64,000 nt of DNA, from NCBI RefSeq assembly GCF_963677125.1, contig NZ_OY781882.1, forward strand, positions 938,501-1,002,500, read 5' to 3'. Positions 54,552-63,190 of this stretch are shown here, one piece after another. The position numbers and the translations under genes were made by a program. The notes under the pieces were generated by a model. The model did not search any database and was not told the DNA's origin. It worked only from the letters and a program-made list of their open reading frames with translations. Position 1 is the stretch's first letter. Every line of letters begins with the position of its first letter. Source of the DNA: an uncultured Desulfobacter sp. (lineage in GTDB: Bacteria; Desulfobacterota; Desulfobacteria; Desulfobacterales; Desulfobacteraceae).

Positions 54552-55844
54552 ATGTTTGAATTCAAATTACCGGATCTTGGAGAGGGAATTCATGAAGGAG
54601 AACTGATCCAATGGCATGTGAACGTGGGAGATAAGGTCAATGAAGATGATCCCCTTTGCGAGATGGAAACCGATAAGGCTGCAGTTACCATTCCGTCTCC
54701 CCGGGCCGGTGTGATTGCCGAACTGAATGCCAGGCCTGGGGACACCGTCCAGGTGGGTCATGTGCTGGTGAGGATTGAGGAGGCCGGCAGCAGTTCGGTT
54801 GACCCTCAGGTAACCGAGAAATCGGTTGATCCCCAGGCATTAGAAAAAAGACAAGAGCCCGTGATCGCCGCACCTGCCACCCGCCGCAAGGCCCGGGAAA
54901 GGGGGATAGATATTGATTTAGTCACAGGCACCGGACCTGGCGGCCGCATTACGCCTGAAGATCTGGATGCTTTTGACGAGGGGGCGATTGACGAAAGGCC
55001 TGACCATGACCATCGGGAAACCGACAGGCCGCCTGGGATCGGTACTGACTCCCAAGCCGGGCAGGCAACCGGGGCCGGGGCGGATCTGCCCGGGCAGACT
55101 TCCATCCCGTTCCTTGAAGTACCGCACCTGCCGGTCGCCGAGCACGGCCCGGTAGAACGCATCCCCTTCCGGTCGTTAAGAAAAAAGACGGCAATAAAGA
55201 CGGCTTCGGCAAGCATTCTTATCCCCCATGTTGCCCATATGGATGACATTGACGTGACCGGGATTGAGGCTGAGCGCAGTGAATATAATGCCCGGTACGA
55301 GGGACAAGTGAAGCTCACCCTCCTGGGATTTGTGATCAAGGCGGTGGTCAGCGCATTAAAGGACTGGCCCATGTTCAATGCCAGTGTCGATCTTGCTTCC
55401 AATGAAATTGTTCATAAGCTCTATTATCATATCGGGTTTGCAGCAGACACCCCCAGGGGGTTGGTGGTTCCTGTAATCCGCGACGCTGACCGCAAAAGTC
55501 TTGCTGCTATCGGCAACACGATTCGTGATCTGGCCCACAAGGCAAGGGAAGGAGAGATTACCATTGACGAGTTGAGCCGGGGAACCTTTACCATCACCAA
55601 CGTGGGGGCCATCGGCGGCACACATGTCTTCCCCATCATCAATACACCGGAGTCCGCCATTTTGGGCCTGGGCCGGGTAGAGAAAAAACCTGTCGTCAGG
55701 GATGGGGCGATCGTAATCCGGGATATGCTGCCCGTGACCCTCTGTTTTGACCATCGGGTCGCAGACGGTGCCCAGGCTGCGGCGTTTGTAAATACCCTTC
55801 GAAGGCTGTTGGAGGACCGCACGGCATTCATGGTAAACACTTGA
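54552..55844 (+). CDS. pdhC: Dihydrolipoamide acyltransferase (E2)
   Basis: 430-aa core subunit transferring the acyl group to CoA. A single lipoyl domain (1-78) has the lipoylated Lys in CEMETDKAAVTIPSPRAG. The peripheral subunit-binding domain (about 100-140) shows ATRRKARERGIDIDLVTGTG and PGGRITPEDL. A Pro/Gly/Asp-rich linker follows, then the catalytic domain (about 205-430) with GTFTITNVGAIGGTHVFPII and the active-site LCFDHRVADGAQAAAFVN. The lipoyl group would be attached by the LplA-like protein encoded downstream. GGAGG precedes the ATG. Confidence 0.94.
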   Translation: MFEFKLPDLGEGIHEGELIQWHVNVGDKVNEDDPLCEMETDKAAVTIPSPRAGVIAELNARPGDTVQVGHVLVRIEEAGSSSVDPQVTEKSVDPQALEKRQEPVIAAPATRRKARERGIDIDLVTGTGPGGRITPEDLDAFDEGAIDERPDHDHRETDRPPGIGTDSQAGQATGAGADLPGQTSIPFLEVPHLPVAEHGPVERIPFRSLRKKTAIKTASASILIPHVAHMDDIDVTGIEAERSEYNARYEGQVKLTLLGFVIKAVVSALKDWPMFNASVDLASNEIVHKLYYHIGFAADTPRGLVVPVIRDADRKSLAAIGNTIRDLAHKAREGEITIDELSRGTFTITNVGAIGGTHVFPIINTPESAILGLGRVEKKPVVRDGAIVIRDMLPVTLCFDHRVADGAQAAAFVNTLRRLLEDRTAFMVNT

Positions 55845-55909
55845 CCAGGCCCGGCCTGTCAACATCCAAGCCTGGTCCAAAACGAACGTAGAGAGAAAGG
55901 AGGCGCGAT

Positions 55910-57358
55910 ATGGTTGTTGGGGAGATGATTCTTGAAACCGACATTCTGGTCATCGGCGCAGGCCCCGGCGGATATACTGCCGCCATCCATGCCGCAGATT
56001 TAGGTAAAGATGTGGTGCTGGTGGAAGCCCGTGAACGGCTCGGCGGCGTATGTCTGACCGAGGGGTGCATCCCGTCCAAAACCCTGATTCACGCCGTGGG
56101 ACTGGCCCATGAAATGAACCAGGCGAAATCCATGGGACTGGTCCATGACGGCATTTCCTTTGACCGGGAAAAACTGCTTACCCATATCCAAAACACGGTT
56201 CAAACGCTGTCTTCCGGCGTCTCCTCACTGGTGGACAACCGTGATGTTGAGGTGGTTCACGGACACGCCCGTTTTAAGGATGAGCACACGGTCTATGTCG
56301 ATGGTGCCAATACCATTGTGCATTTCAACCATGCCATTATTGCCTCGGGGTCTTCGATCAATGAACTGCCCAGAGACCTTGTGACACCCGATGGCCCCGG
56401 CACGGATTCTCCCCGGATCTGGACCTCCGCCGATGCACTGGCGCTGCCTGAAATACCCGAAAGCCTGCTGGTCATCGGCGGGGGATACATTGGTCTGGAA
56501 ATCGGGCAGGCCTATGCCGGCCTGGGAAGCCGGGTAACATTGGTGGAATCAGGAAAAAGAATTGCCGCAGGTGCAGATCCGGATCTGATCCAAGTGGTTG
56601 TCCGGGAATGTGAAAAAACCTTTGAGGCCCTGATGACCGGATCTTCCGTGGAACGCATTGCGCAGGAGGGCAATGGATTCAACGTTACGATAAAGAGTTC
56701 GGAAAATAAGTCAATCCAGCATAATTTTTTCAGGATTCTTGCTGCAACAGGGCGGCATCCCAACACCAGGGATCTGGGCCTGGACACCATTGGCCTTGGG
56801 TTGGATGGCAACGGAACGATCATCACGGACGATCAATGCAGAACAACAATAGAGCACATCTTTGCCGTCGGCGATGCAGCCGTCGGGATACCCCTGGCCC
56901 ATAACGCCTCCAGGCAGGGAAAAGTGGCTGTGGAGGTGATCTGCGGACAGCCTTCGGCCTTTGACAATGTGGCTGTACCTGCCGTTCTGTTTACCCGCCC
57001 CGAGATCGCCTGGACCGGACTTACCGAAACCGCAGCCAAGGAGAAAGGCATCGCCGTCAATGTGGGAAAATTTCCTTTAACCGCACTGGGTCGGGCGAGG
57101 GCCGCCAACAAGACACAAGGGTTTGTAAAAATTCTTGCCAAACCGGATACCGGCATCATTCTCGGTGTGGGGATTGCCGGGGCGCATGCATCGGATCTGA
57201 TTGCCGAAGCCACCCTGGCCATTGAGATGGGCGCCACCCTGGAAGACCTGATGGTCACCATCCACCCCCATCCAACGTTTTCCGAATCCATTATGGAGGC
57301 CGCCGAAACGGCCGCATCGGGATCTGTACACATGATGAAAAAAGGCAAGGCCAAGTGA
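55910..57358 (+). CDS. lpdA: Dihydrolipoamide dehydrogenase (E3)
   Basis: 482-aa FAD disulfide oxidoreductase that reoxidises dihydrolipoamide with NAD+. FAD loop ILVIGAGPGGYTAAIHAADL; redox cysteines in GGVCLTEGCIPSKTLIHA; NAD loop LLVIGGGYIGLEIGQAYAGL; HIFAVGDAAVGIPLAHNAS; C-terminal catalytic dyad segment VTIHPHPTFSESIMEAAE. The first ATG has AAGGAGG 5 nt upstream. Fourth gene of the complex operon; the ligase gene overlaps its stop by 4 nt. Complete. Confidence 0.96.
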   Translation: MVVGEMILETDILVIGAGPGGYTAAIHAADLGKDVVLVEARERLGGVCLTEGCIPSKTLIHAVGLAHEMNQAKSMGLVHDGISFDREKLLTHIQNTVQTLSSGVSSLVDNRDVEVVHGHARFKDEHTVYVDGANTIVHFNHAIIASGSSINELPRDLVTPDGPGTDSPRIWTSADALALPEIPESLLVIGGGYIGLEIGQAYAGLGSRVTLVESGKRIAAGADPDLIQVVVRECEKTFEALMTGSSVERIAQEGNGFNVTIKSSENKSIQHNFFRILAATGRHPNTRDLGLDTIGLGLDGNGTIITDDQCRTTIEHIFAVGDAAVGIPLAHNASRQGKVAVEVICGQPSAFDNVAVPAVLFTRPEIAWTGLTETAAKEKGIAVNVGKFPLTALGRARAANKTQGFVKILAKPDTGIILGVGIAGAHASDLIAEATLAIEMGATLEDLMVTIHPHPTFSESIMEAAETAASGSVHMMKKGKAK

Positions 57359-58011
57359 AAAGCAAAATTATGCCTTTTGCATTTGATGACGGCCTCATTG
57401 ACCAGGCAAGCGGCAGAGCAACGCCTGTAGCACATATATACCCTTTTGGGTTCCCTGCCGTTGTGGCCGGCAGGGGAAGCAGTATCGAGAACGAAATTTA
57501 TCTGGATAAGGTTCACATGGACCGGATCTCCATATACCGCCGCAAGGGCGGAGGATGCTCGGTATTTCTGGACCCGGGAAATGTTATTGTTTCCATTGCA
57601 TTCCCGGCCAAGGGGTTTGGCGGCATACAGGCCTTATTCAATCTATCCTCTGACTGGATGATTCAAAAATTTGAAAGATCCGGGTTCACGGGCATCTACC
57701 AGGACGGGATTTCGGATATTGTGAAGGAAAACCGGAAAATCGGAGGATCGTGTTTTTACAGAGCCAAGGGAATTGCCTATTACTCTGCCGCCATCCTTGT
57801 CACCCCTGACCTTGATGCAATGGACAGATACCTTGCCCATCCGCCAAGGGAGCCGGTCTATCGCGGCAACCGCAGCCACAAAGCATTTGTGTCCGGTCTT
57901 GACCGCTGGTTTCCGGAACTTACTGCAGAAAAACTGTCACAGGATTTATTGGGTAGCCCTGAACCCTCCGTATTGAGTGTTGAGATGATGAGGTCGCTAA
58001 GTCGTGTCTGA
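57355..58011 (+). CDS. lplA: Lipoate-protein ligase-like protein
   Basis: 218-aa member of the biotin/lipoate A/B ligase fold, expected to attach lipoate to the E2 lipoyl lysine. RRKGGGCSVFLDPGNVIVSI corresponds to the R-R-x-G-G-G-x-V-x-x-D-x-G-N motif, and KENRKIGGSCFYRAKGIAYY holds the conserved catalytic Lys (K-I-G-G). It is shorter than full LplA (lacks the small C-terminal accessory domain) and may need an LplB-type partner or act as an octanoyl/lipoyl transferase. ATGA overlap with lpdA shows tight coupling. Confidence 0.82.
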   Translation: MKSKIMPFAFDDGLIDQASGRATPVAHIYPFGFPAVVAGRGSSIENEIYLDKVHMDRISIYRRKGGGCSVFLDPGNVIVSIAFPAKGFGGIQALFNLSSDWMIQKFERSGFTGIYQDGISDIVKENRKIGGSCFYRAKGIAYYSAAILVTPDLDAMDRYLAHPPREPVYRGNRSHKAFVSGLDRWFPELTAEKLSQDLLGSPEPSVLSVEMMRSLSRV

Positions 58012-58211
58012 CCGATAACTACAACGGAATGTAGATGCTGCATATTTTTATCCTAACAGATGAGTGGAAACCCGTATTTACTCATTATTGTTTTTTTTGT
58101 TTAGTCAATGTAAATTGATTTGGTATCTACAGTTCAAACATATCAATCTTGGCAGCCGTTTATTCCAATCATTGCAAAGTCGGCGGCAAAACCGACAATT
58201 AGGAGAAAAAT
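58012..58211. other. Spacer between the complex operon and the pentose phosphate genes
   Basis: About 200 bp. No clear terminator or gene; an AGGAG ribosome site for the short frame at 58212 lies at the end. Confidence 0.35.
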
Positions 58212-58325
58212 ATGGGAATATTTCCGGTTATAATAATTTTGGCAGCGTTTCTATGTTCCCTTGTGGCGGGTTTTTTGTTTGCTTTTGCCATTGTGACGAT
58301 GCCGGGTATTAATGGTTTGAAATGA
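58212..58325 (+). CDS. 37-aa single-helix membrane peptide (DUF1772-like N-terminal end)
   Basis: MGIFPVIIILAAFLCSLVAG then FLFAFAIVTMPGINGLK. The A-G-F-L-F-A-F-x-x-V-x-M-P-G pattern is that of the first helix of DUF1772 (anthrone oxygenase-like) membrane proteins. It stops at 37 residues and overlaps the pgl start by ATGA. It has a good ribosome site (AGGAG). Either it is a truncated gene now serving as a translational leader for pgl, or a genuine small membrane peptide. Confidence 0.5.
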   Translation: MGIFPVIIILAAFLCSLVAGFLFAFAIVTMPGINGLK

Positions 58326-59068
58326 AAAAGAAATTACAGCCCGAAATCAATGTTTTTTCCAACCACGAGAACCTGTCGTCCGCCCTGGCCGCTGACGTCG
58401 TCCGCCAGGCAGCCGATGCCGTGGCCAGGCGGGGCAGATTCTGCGTGGCCCTGTCGGGCGGTTCACTCATGGACATCATCGGACCGCCCCTGGTCACCTT
58501 GGGCGCCGATATAGACTGGTCGGCCTGGCATATTTTCTGGGCTGATGAGCGATGGGTGCCCAAAGAGAGCCCGGATTCCAATTACAATCTTGCGAATCAA
58601 CGACTCCTGACCCATGTCGGTATCCCGGCCGAACAGATTTATGCGGCTGACGATTCGCTGGCGCCTGTGGCCACTGCACAAGCCTATGAAGACACCATGA
58701 GAAATGTGCTGGGACCCGAATCCGGACCCTGGCCGAGATTCGACCTGATCCTGCTGGGCATCGGCCCGGACGGCCACACTGCTTCTTTATTTCCAAACCA
58801 TCCGTCGCTGGGCGAGACCCAACGCTGGGTGCTGCCGGTGATGGATGCGCCTAAGCCCCCGCCCATCCGAATCACAATAACCCTGCCCGTGATTAATAAT
58901 GCGCGCAGCGTTCTGTTCGTAGCAACCGGGGATAAAAAGGCCAAAATATTATCGAGGGTGCTTAACCCAAACGGGAATAGCCCCCCATTGCCGTCCCAAC
59001 GGGTAAAGCCATCAGACGGCAAGTTGGGGTGGTTCCTTGACAGGGCCGCAGCGGCAGACTTGGTTTGA
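58322..59068 (+). CDS. pgl: 6-phosphogluconolactonase
   Basis: 248-aa DevB/Pgl enzyme hydrolysing 6-phosphogluconolactone in the oxidative pentose phosphate pathway. FCVALSGGSLMDIIGPPL, WHIFWADERWVPKESPDSNY and LLGIGPDGHTASLFPNHPSL are the defining motifs (the last with the catalytic His). It starts inside the stop of the 37-aa peptide frame, so translation is probably coupled. zwf starts about 120 bp downstream and gnd follows, a complete module. Confidence 0.93.
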   Translation: MKKKLQPEINVFSNHENLSSALAADVVRQAADAVARRGRFCVALSGGSLMDIIGPPLVTLGADIDWSAWHIFWADERWVPKESPDSNYNLANQRLLTHVGIPAEQIYAADDSLAPVATAQAYEDTMRNVLGPESGPWPRFDLILLGIGPDGHTASLFPNHPSLGETQRWVLPVMDAPKPPPIRITITLPVINNARSVLFVATGDKKAKILSRVLNPNGNSPPLPSQRVKPSDGKLGWFLDRAAAADLV

Positions 59069-59190
59069 AGGCGTATGCACGCAGCTTAATGGTGCTGCCG
59101 ATAAACACCGCCTGTCGGAAAAGGGTTTCAGCATGGTGGGTTCAACAGCTCGACAGCACCCGATCCGGCACATTCAGAAAGGGGGAATGC

Positions 59191-60651
59191 ATGACAACCG
59201 ACACACCTTTTACCATCGTCATTTTCGGCGCATCCGGCGATCTTACGGATAGAAAATTGATACCGGCGCTTTACCATAACTTCCAGAAAAAGCGTTTGCC
59301 CGCCGGATTGCGTATCGTGGGATTTGCCCGGAAGGACTGGGGTGATGAAGATTTCCGGGAACATCTGAAAAAAGGCGTCAAAGACCACGGCACGACTTTC
59401 AAGGACGAGATATGGGATGACTTTGCCCCCTCAATTCACTATTTCCGGGGGGATCTGGAAGATGCCAAAGACTTTGACGCGCTGCAGGCCCACCTCGGTC
59501 ACCTGGAGTCGGGAAATACCGGGCGACTTTACTATCTGGCGGTTGCACCGGATTTTATCGAACCTGTCTGCGGCCATCTCAAGGCGGCCGGCATGGCAGA
59601 TGAAACCCATGGACACCGCAGGATCATTATCGAAAAGCCCTTCGGCCGGGATCTGCAGTCCGCAAAAAAGCTCAATCACAGCGTGCACGAGGCTTTTGCC
59701 GAGCACCAGGTGTTCCGCATCGACCATTATTTGGGCAAGGAGACGGCCCAGAACATTATTTTTCTGCGATTCGCCAATACTTTTTTCGAGCCGGTCTGGA
59801 ACCGGCGCTACGTCTCCAATGTCCAGATAACGGTGGCAGAGCATGTGGATGTGGGACGGCGGGGCGGCTACTACGACAAGGCGGGCGTGCTGCGGGACAT
59901 GTTCCAGAACCACCTCATGCAGCTGCTGGCCCTGGTGGCCATGGAACCGCCGGCGTCCCTGGATGCTGACGCCATCCGCAACGAGAAGGTGAAGGTGTTG
60001 GGCACGGTTCGTCCCATCTCCATGTCGGACACCGTGCGTGGCCAATACGAGGGCTACCGGTCAGCCAAGGACGTGGCACAGGATTCACAGACACCGACCT
60101 ATGCCGCCGTCAAGCTTTTTATCGATAACTGGCGCTGGAAAGGGGTTCCCTTTTATCTGCGCTCGGGCAAAGCCCTGGTTGCCAAAAGCAGTGCGATCGT
60201 CGTTGAATTTCAGCCGCCTCCCGATGTCATTTTCAATCTATACGAAAACCAGGGATTCACCCCCAATTTCTTGTCCATCTGCATTCAGCCGGATGAAGGC
60301 ATCCAGCTTCGTTTCGAAACCAAGATCCCTGATACCGTGGCTGAATCGCGTTCGGTCAACATGAGCCATTCCTATCATGACGCGTTTCCGGACATCGTGC
60401 TCCCGGACGCCTATGAGCGGCTCCTCCTGGATGCCCTGAAAGGCGATGCCGCCCTTTTTGCACGTAATGATGGGATCGAGAACGCCTGGCGCCTGATTGA
60501 TCCGATTGTCGAAGGGTGGAGCGACTCTTCCCAGGGTCCCCCCCTTGAGATCTATCCCAGGGGTACCTGGGGACCTGAATCCGCCGATGCATTGCTGGCC
60601 AAGGCCGGCCATGCCTGGCGGACGGGCTGCTGTGGACTGCCATGCAACTAA
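59191..60651 (+). CDS. zwf: Glucose-6-phosphate 1-dehydrogenase
   Basis: 486-aa NAD(P)-dependent enzyme oxidising glucose-6-phosphate. Nucleotide loop VIFGASGDLTDRKLIPALYH; KPFGRDLQSAKKLNHSVH; the catalytic signature FRIDHYLGKETAQNIIFLRF; C-terminal substrate segments GVPFYLRSGKAL and WRLIDPIVEGWSD. The ATG at 59191 follows GGGGGAA by 5 nt, and upstream in-frame codons have no family similarity. Second gene of pgl-zwf-gnd. Cofactor choice was not determined. Confidence 0.95.
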   Translation: MTTDTPFTIVIFGASGDLTDRKLIPALYHNFQKKRLPAGLRIVGFARKDWGDEDFREHLKKGVKDHGTTFKDEIWDDFAPSIHYFRGDLEDAKDFDALQAHLGHLESGNTGRLYYLAVAPDFIEPVCGHLKAAGMADETHGHRRIIIEKPFGRDLQSAKKLNHSVHEAFAEHQVFRIDHYLGKETAQNIIFLRFANTFFEPVWNRRYVSNVQITVAEHVDVGRRGGYYDKAGVLRDMFQNHLMQLLALVAMEPPASLDADAIRNEKVKVLGTVRPISMSDTVRGQYEGYRSAKDVAQDSQTPTYAAVKLFIDNWRWKGVPFYLRSGKALVAKSSAIVVEFQPPPDVIFNLYENQGFTPNFLSICIQPDEGIQLRFETKIPDTVAESRSVNMSHSYHDAFPDIVLPDAYERLLLDALKGDAALFARNDGIENAWRLIDPIVEGWSDSSQGPPLEIYPRGTWGPESADALLAKAGHAWRTGCCGLPCN

Positions 60652-60715
60652 AAAATGCAGGCGTGGGTATTGGCCGGGCAACCGGAGACGAACAGAAATA
60701 GAGAAAGGACATAGG

Positions 60716-62170
60716 ATGAAAAATCAAGCCGATATCGGCCTTGTGGGTCTGGCCGTCATGGGTGAAAACCTGATTTTGAATATGGAGAGCAAAGGCTTTA
60801 CCGTGGCCTGCTATAATCGAACCGCCAGCAAGGTGGAAGACTTCGTCAACGGCCGTGCCGCCGGGAAAAAGATCATTGGCTGTCACACGCTCAAGGAGCT
60901 GATCGGGAAATTGGAGCGGCCGCGCAAGGTGATGTGCATGATCAAGGCCGGTGAACCCGTGGACGCCTTCATCGAATCGGTCCACCCCTATCTGGAACCC
61001 GGTGATATCATCATCGATGGCGGCAATTCCAATTATGTTGATACCAATCGCCGCGTGGAGGAGATGGAACGGCTGGGGCTGCATTTTATAGGGTCAGGGA
61101 TCTCCGGCGGCGAAGAGGGCGCTTTATTGGGGCCGTCCATCATGCCGGGCGGCTCGGTGGCGGCATGGGAGGCGCTCCGGCCGATTTTCCAGAAAATTTG
61201 CGCCCACACCGACGATGCAGAGCCCTGCTGCGATTGGGTCGGTGAGAGCGGTGCAGGACATTTTGTAAAAATGGTGCACAACGGCATTGAATACGGTGAC
61301 ATGCAGCTGATCTGCGAGATATATCACATGATGAAGGTAGGCCTGAAGCTTTCCAACGAGGCCATGGCGGAGGTTTTCGCAAGGTGGAACAAGGGCCCGC
61401 TTGATTCCTATCTGATTGAAATCACCAGTGACATTCTTGCCTACAGGGACGAGAACAACGAAGCCGTGCTGGATCGGATTCTCGACACGGCCGGCCAGAA
61501 GGGCACCGGCAAGTGGACGGTCATCAACGCCCTTGATGTGGGCCAGCCCCTGACACTGATCGGCGAAGCGGTTTTTGCACGCTGCCTGTCCGCCCTCAAG
61601 GCGGAGCGCACCGCGGCCGCACAATTGCTCCAGGGGCCCCAGACAGCTTTTGAAGGCGACCAGACAGCCTTGATTGAGGATTTGGAGCAGGCGCTGTACG
61701 CCTCAAAAATAGTTTCCTATGCCCAGGGCTATCAGTTGATGCGGGCCGTGGCCGCCGAGCAGGGGTGGAATTTGAACTATGGCGGCATCGCCCTGATGTG
61801 GCGGGGAGGATGCATCATTCGCTCCGCATTTCTGGGCAAAATAAAGGCGGCGTTCGACACCGATGCCGGATTGTCTAATCTGCTCCTGGCACCTTTTTTC
61901 AGGCAGGCTTTGGAAACCGCCCAGGATGGATGGCGGCGGGTGGCGACCGCTGGGGTGAAACTGGGAATTCCCCTACCGGCCATCGGCTCGGCGCTGGCTT
62001 ACTACGATGGGTATCGAACGGAGCGCCTGCCGGCCAATCTGCTGCAGGCCCAGCGTGATTATTTCGGTGCCCACACCTATGAGCGCATTGACCGGCCTCG
62101 GGGGCAGTTTTTCCACACCAACTGGACAGGCCACGGTGGTACAACCGCATCGTCAACCTACAACCGTTAG
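60716..62170 (+). CDS. gnd: 6-phosphogluconate dehydrogenase, decarboxylating
   Basis: 484-aa NADP-dependent enzyme producing ribulose-5-phosphate and CO2. DIGLVGLAVMGENLILNMES (nucleotide loop, G-L-A-V-M-G), FIGSGISGGEEGALLGPSIM, the catalytic region GESGAGHFVKMVHNGIEYGD (Lys) and C-terminal PRGQFFHTNWTGHGG are all present; the length is typical of the long, homodimeric form. The ATG at 60716 follows AAAGGACATAGG. Third gene of the pentose phosphate module, with 64 bp after zwf. Confidence 0.95.
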   Translation: MKNQADIGLVGLAVMGENLILNMESKGFTVACYNRTASKVEDFVNGRAAGKKIIGCHTLKELIGKLERPRKVMCMIKAGEPVDAFIESVHPYLEPGDIIIDGGNSNYVDTNRRVEEMERLGLHFIGSGISGGEEGALLGPSIMPGGSVAAWEALRPIFQKICAHTDDAEPCCDWVGESGAGHFVKMVHNGIEYGDMQLICEIYHMMKVGLKLSNEAMAEVFARWNKGPLDSYLIEITSDILAYRDENNEAVLDRILDTAGQKGTGKWTVINALDVGQPLTLIGEAVFARCLSALKAERTAAAQLLQGPQTAFEGDQTALIEDLEQALYASKIVSYAQGYQLMRAVAAEQGWNLNYGGIALMWRGGCIIRSAFLGKIKAAFDTDAGLSNLLLAPFFRQALETAQDGWRRVATAGVKLGIPLPAIGSALAYYDGYRTERLPANLLQAQRDYFGAHTYERIDRPRGQFFHTNWTGHGGTTASSTYNR

Positions 62171-62289
62171 GCCAATAATGCCGGCCAGTTGGATATACAA
62201 TTATATTTCAGTTGAACAATTCGATGCGATTTTTAAATGATTAGGGCGCAGCCGATCAGCGTTTGAGAAGACCTCCATATATTCAACAT

Positions 62290-62336
62290 GAACAGGGGTA
62301 GGCCCAGTCAAAAGACACCAGAACCCACCCCTGTTC
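62290..62336. terminator. Inverted repeat between convergent gnd and usp
   Basis: GAACAGGGGT (62290-62299) pairs perfectly with ACCCCTGTTC (62327-62336); the 27-nt loop and absence of a U-run make it an atypical terminator. Its position between convergent genes supports a 3'-end role. Confidence 0.45.
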
Positions 62337-62347
62337 GTCGGTACTAT

Positions 62348-62818
62348 TTAGTCGACGATGATCATGGGGATGCCATTCAGGGCGTGCATGACCCGTGATG
62401 CATTGCTGCCTATGAAAAACTCTTTTAACCCCGAAGAGGCCCTGCGCCCCATGGCGACCATACTGTATCTTCCGGTTTGCGCTTCCTGCACAATGTCGGC
62501 CGCAATATTGTTATTCTGGGGTTGGGCCTTTATGTAGATTTTTTCTCTGTCAAACCCGGCAGCCAATAGCTCATTTCTTGCCGCCGCAAGTGTCTCCTGC
62601 ATCATCTCCTGACGCTGTTCTTCCATCCGGCAAAACGAATTGCGCTCTTTTTCAAAATAGGGCGTAAGGCTAGGACTGTCGAGTCCACAGGCTGCGGCGG
62701 TATTGGGAACTACATAGAACAGTGTTATCTCATGGTCTTTGCTTATATGCGTCGAAACATATTCAATCGTTTTTTTAGCATTTTCAGAGTCATCAAACGG
62801 AATCAATATTTTATTCAT
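62348..62818 (-). CDS. Universal stress protein family protein
   Basis: 156-aa cytoplasmic UspA-fold protein. It starts with ILIPFDDSENAKKTIEYVST, and the ATP-binding-type motif near the end reads MVAMGRRASSGLKEFFIGSN then ASRVMHALNGIPMIIV (G-x2-G-x9-G-S/N pattern). Such proteins respond to starvation or redox stress. It is monocistronic, with AAGGAGA upstream of the ATG. Confidence 0.9.
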   Translation of the reverse strand: MNKILIPFDDSENAKKTIEYVSTHISKDHEITLFYVVPNTAAACGLDSPSLTPYFEKERNSFCRMEEQRQEMMQETLAAARNELLAAGFDREKIYIKAQPQNNNIAADIVQEAQTGRYSMVAMGRRASSGLKEFFIGSNASRVMHALNGIPMIIVD

Positions 62819-63190
62819 GGTTTATATCTCCTTAAGATTGTTGAAAGAATACCAGGACCCTATCTTTATCCTTTGCCGTTTGTAACGCTTCAAGGGCGTA
62901 CATCTTTAAAGTAATGTACGGGTGGGAACGTGTAAATGCGGGAACATCTGTATTTTAGGCGCCAATAAACACCACGGTGCCCGCAAAAAGCCTGTTTTAT
63001 CCTGCAGTTTTGCTGTTTTTTTCTCGCAAAAGTGCAACGTTGTCCGCATTGTTCCAGGATTCTGCCTGTGTTACATTTAAAAAAGTGTTTGAACGAAAAC
63101 TCTATAGAGCGCGACTCGCTTCCGGCGATTTTTCTACCAAACACGGTTCTAAGTTAGGCCATGATCAAAATAAAAGAGGAGAACGTCAAA
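62819..63190. other. Divergent spacer, no recognised gene
   Basis: About 370 bp between the usp gene and the Old Yellow Enzyme gene. GCGTACATCTTTAAAGTAATGTACG near 62895-62920 contains a CGTACAT/ATGTACG inverted repeat, a possible operator. No coding frame with recognisable domain. Confidence 0.4.
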
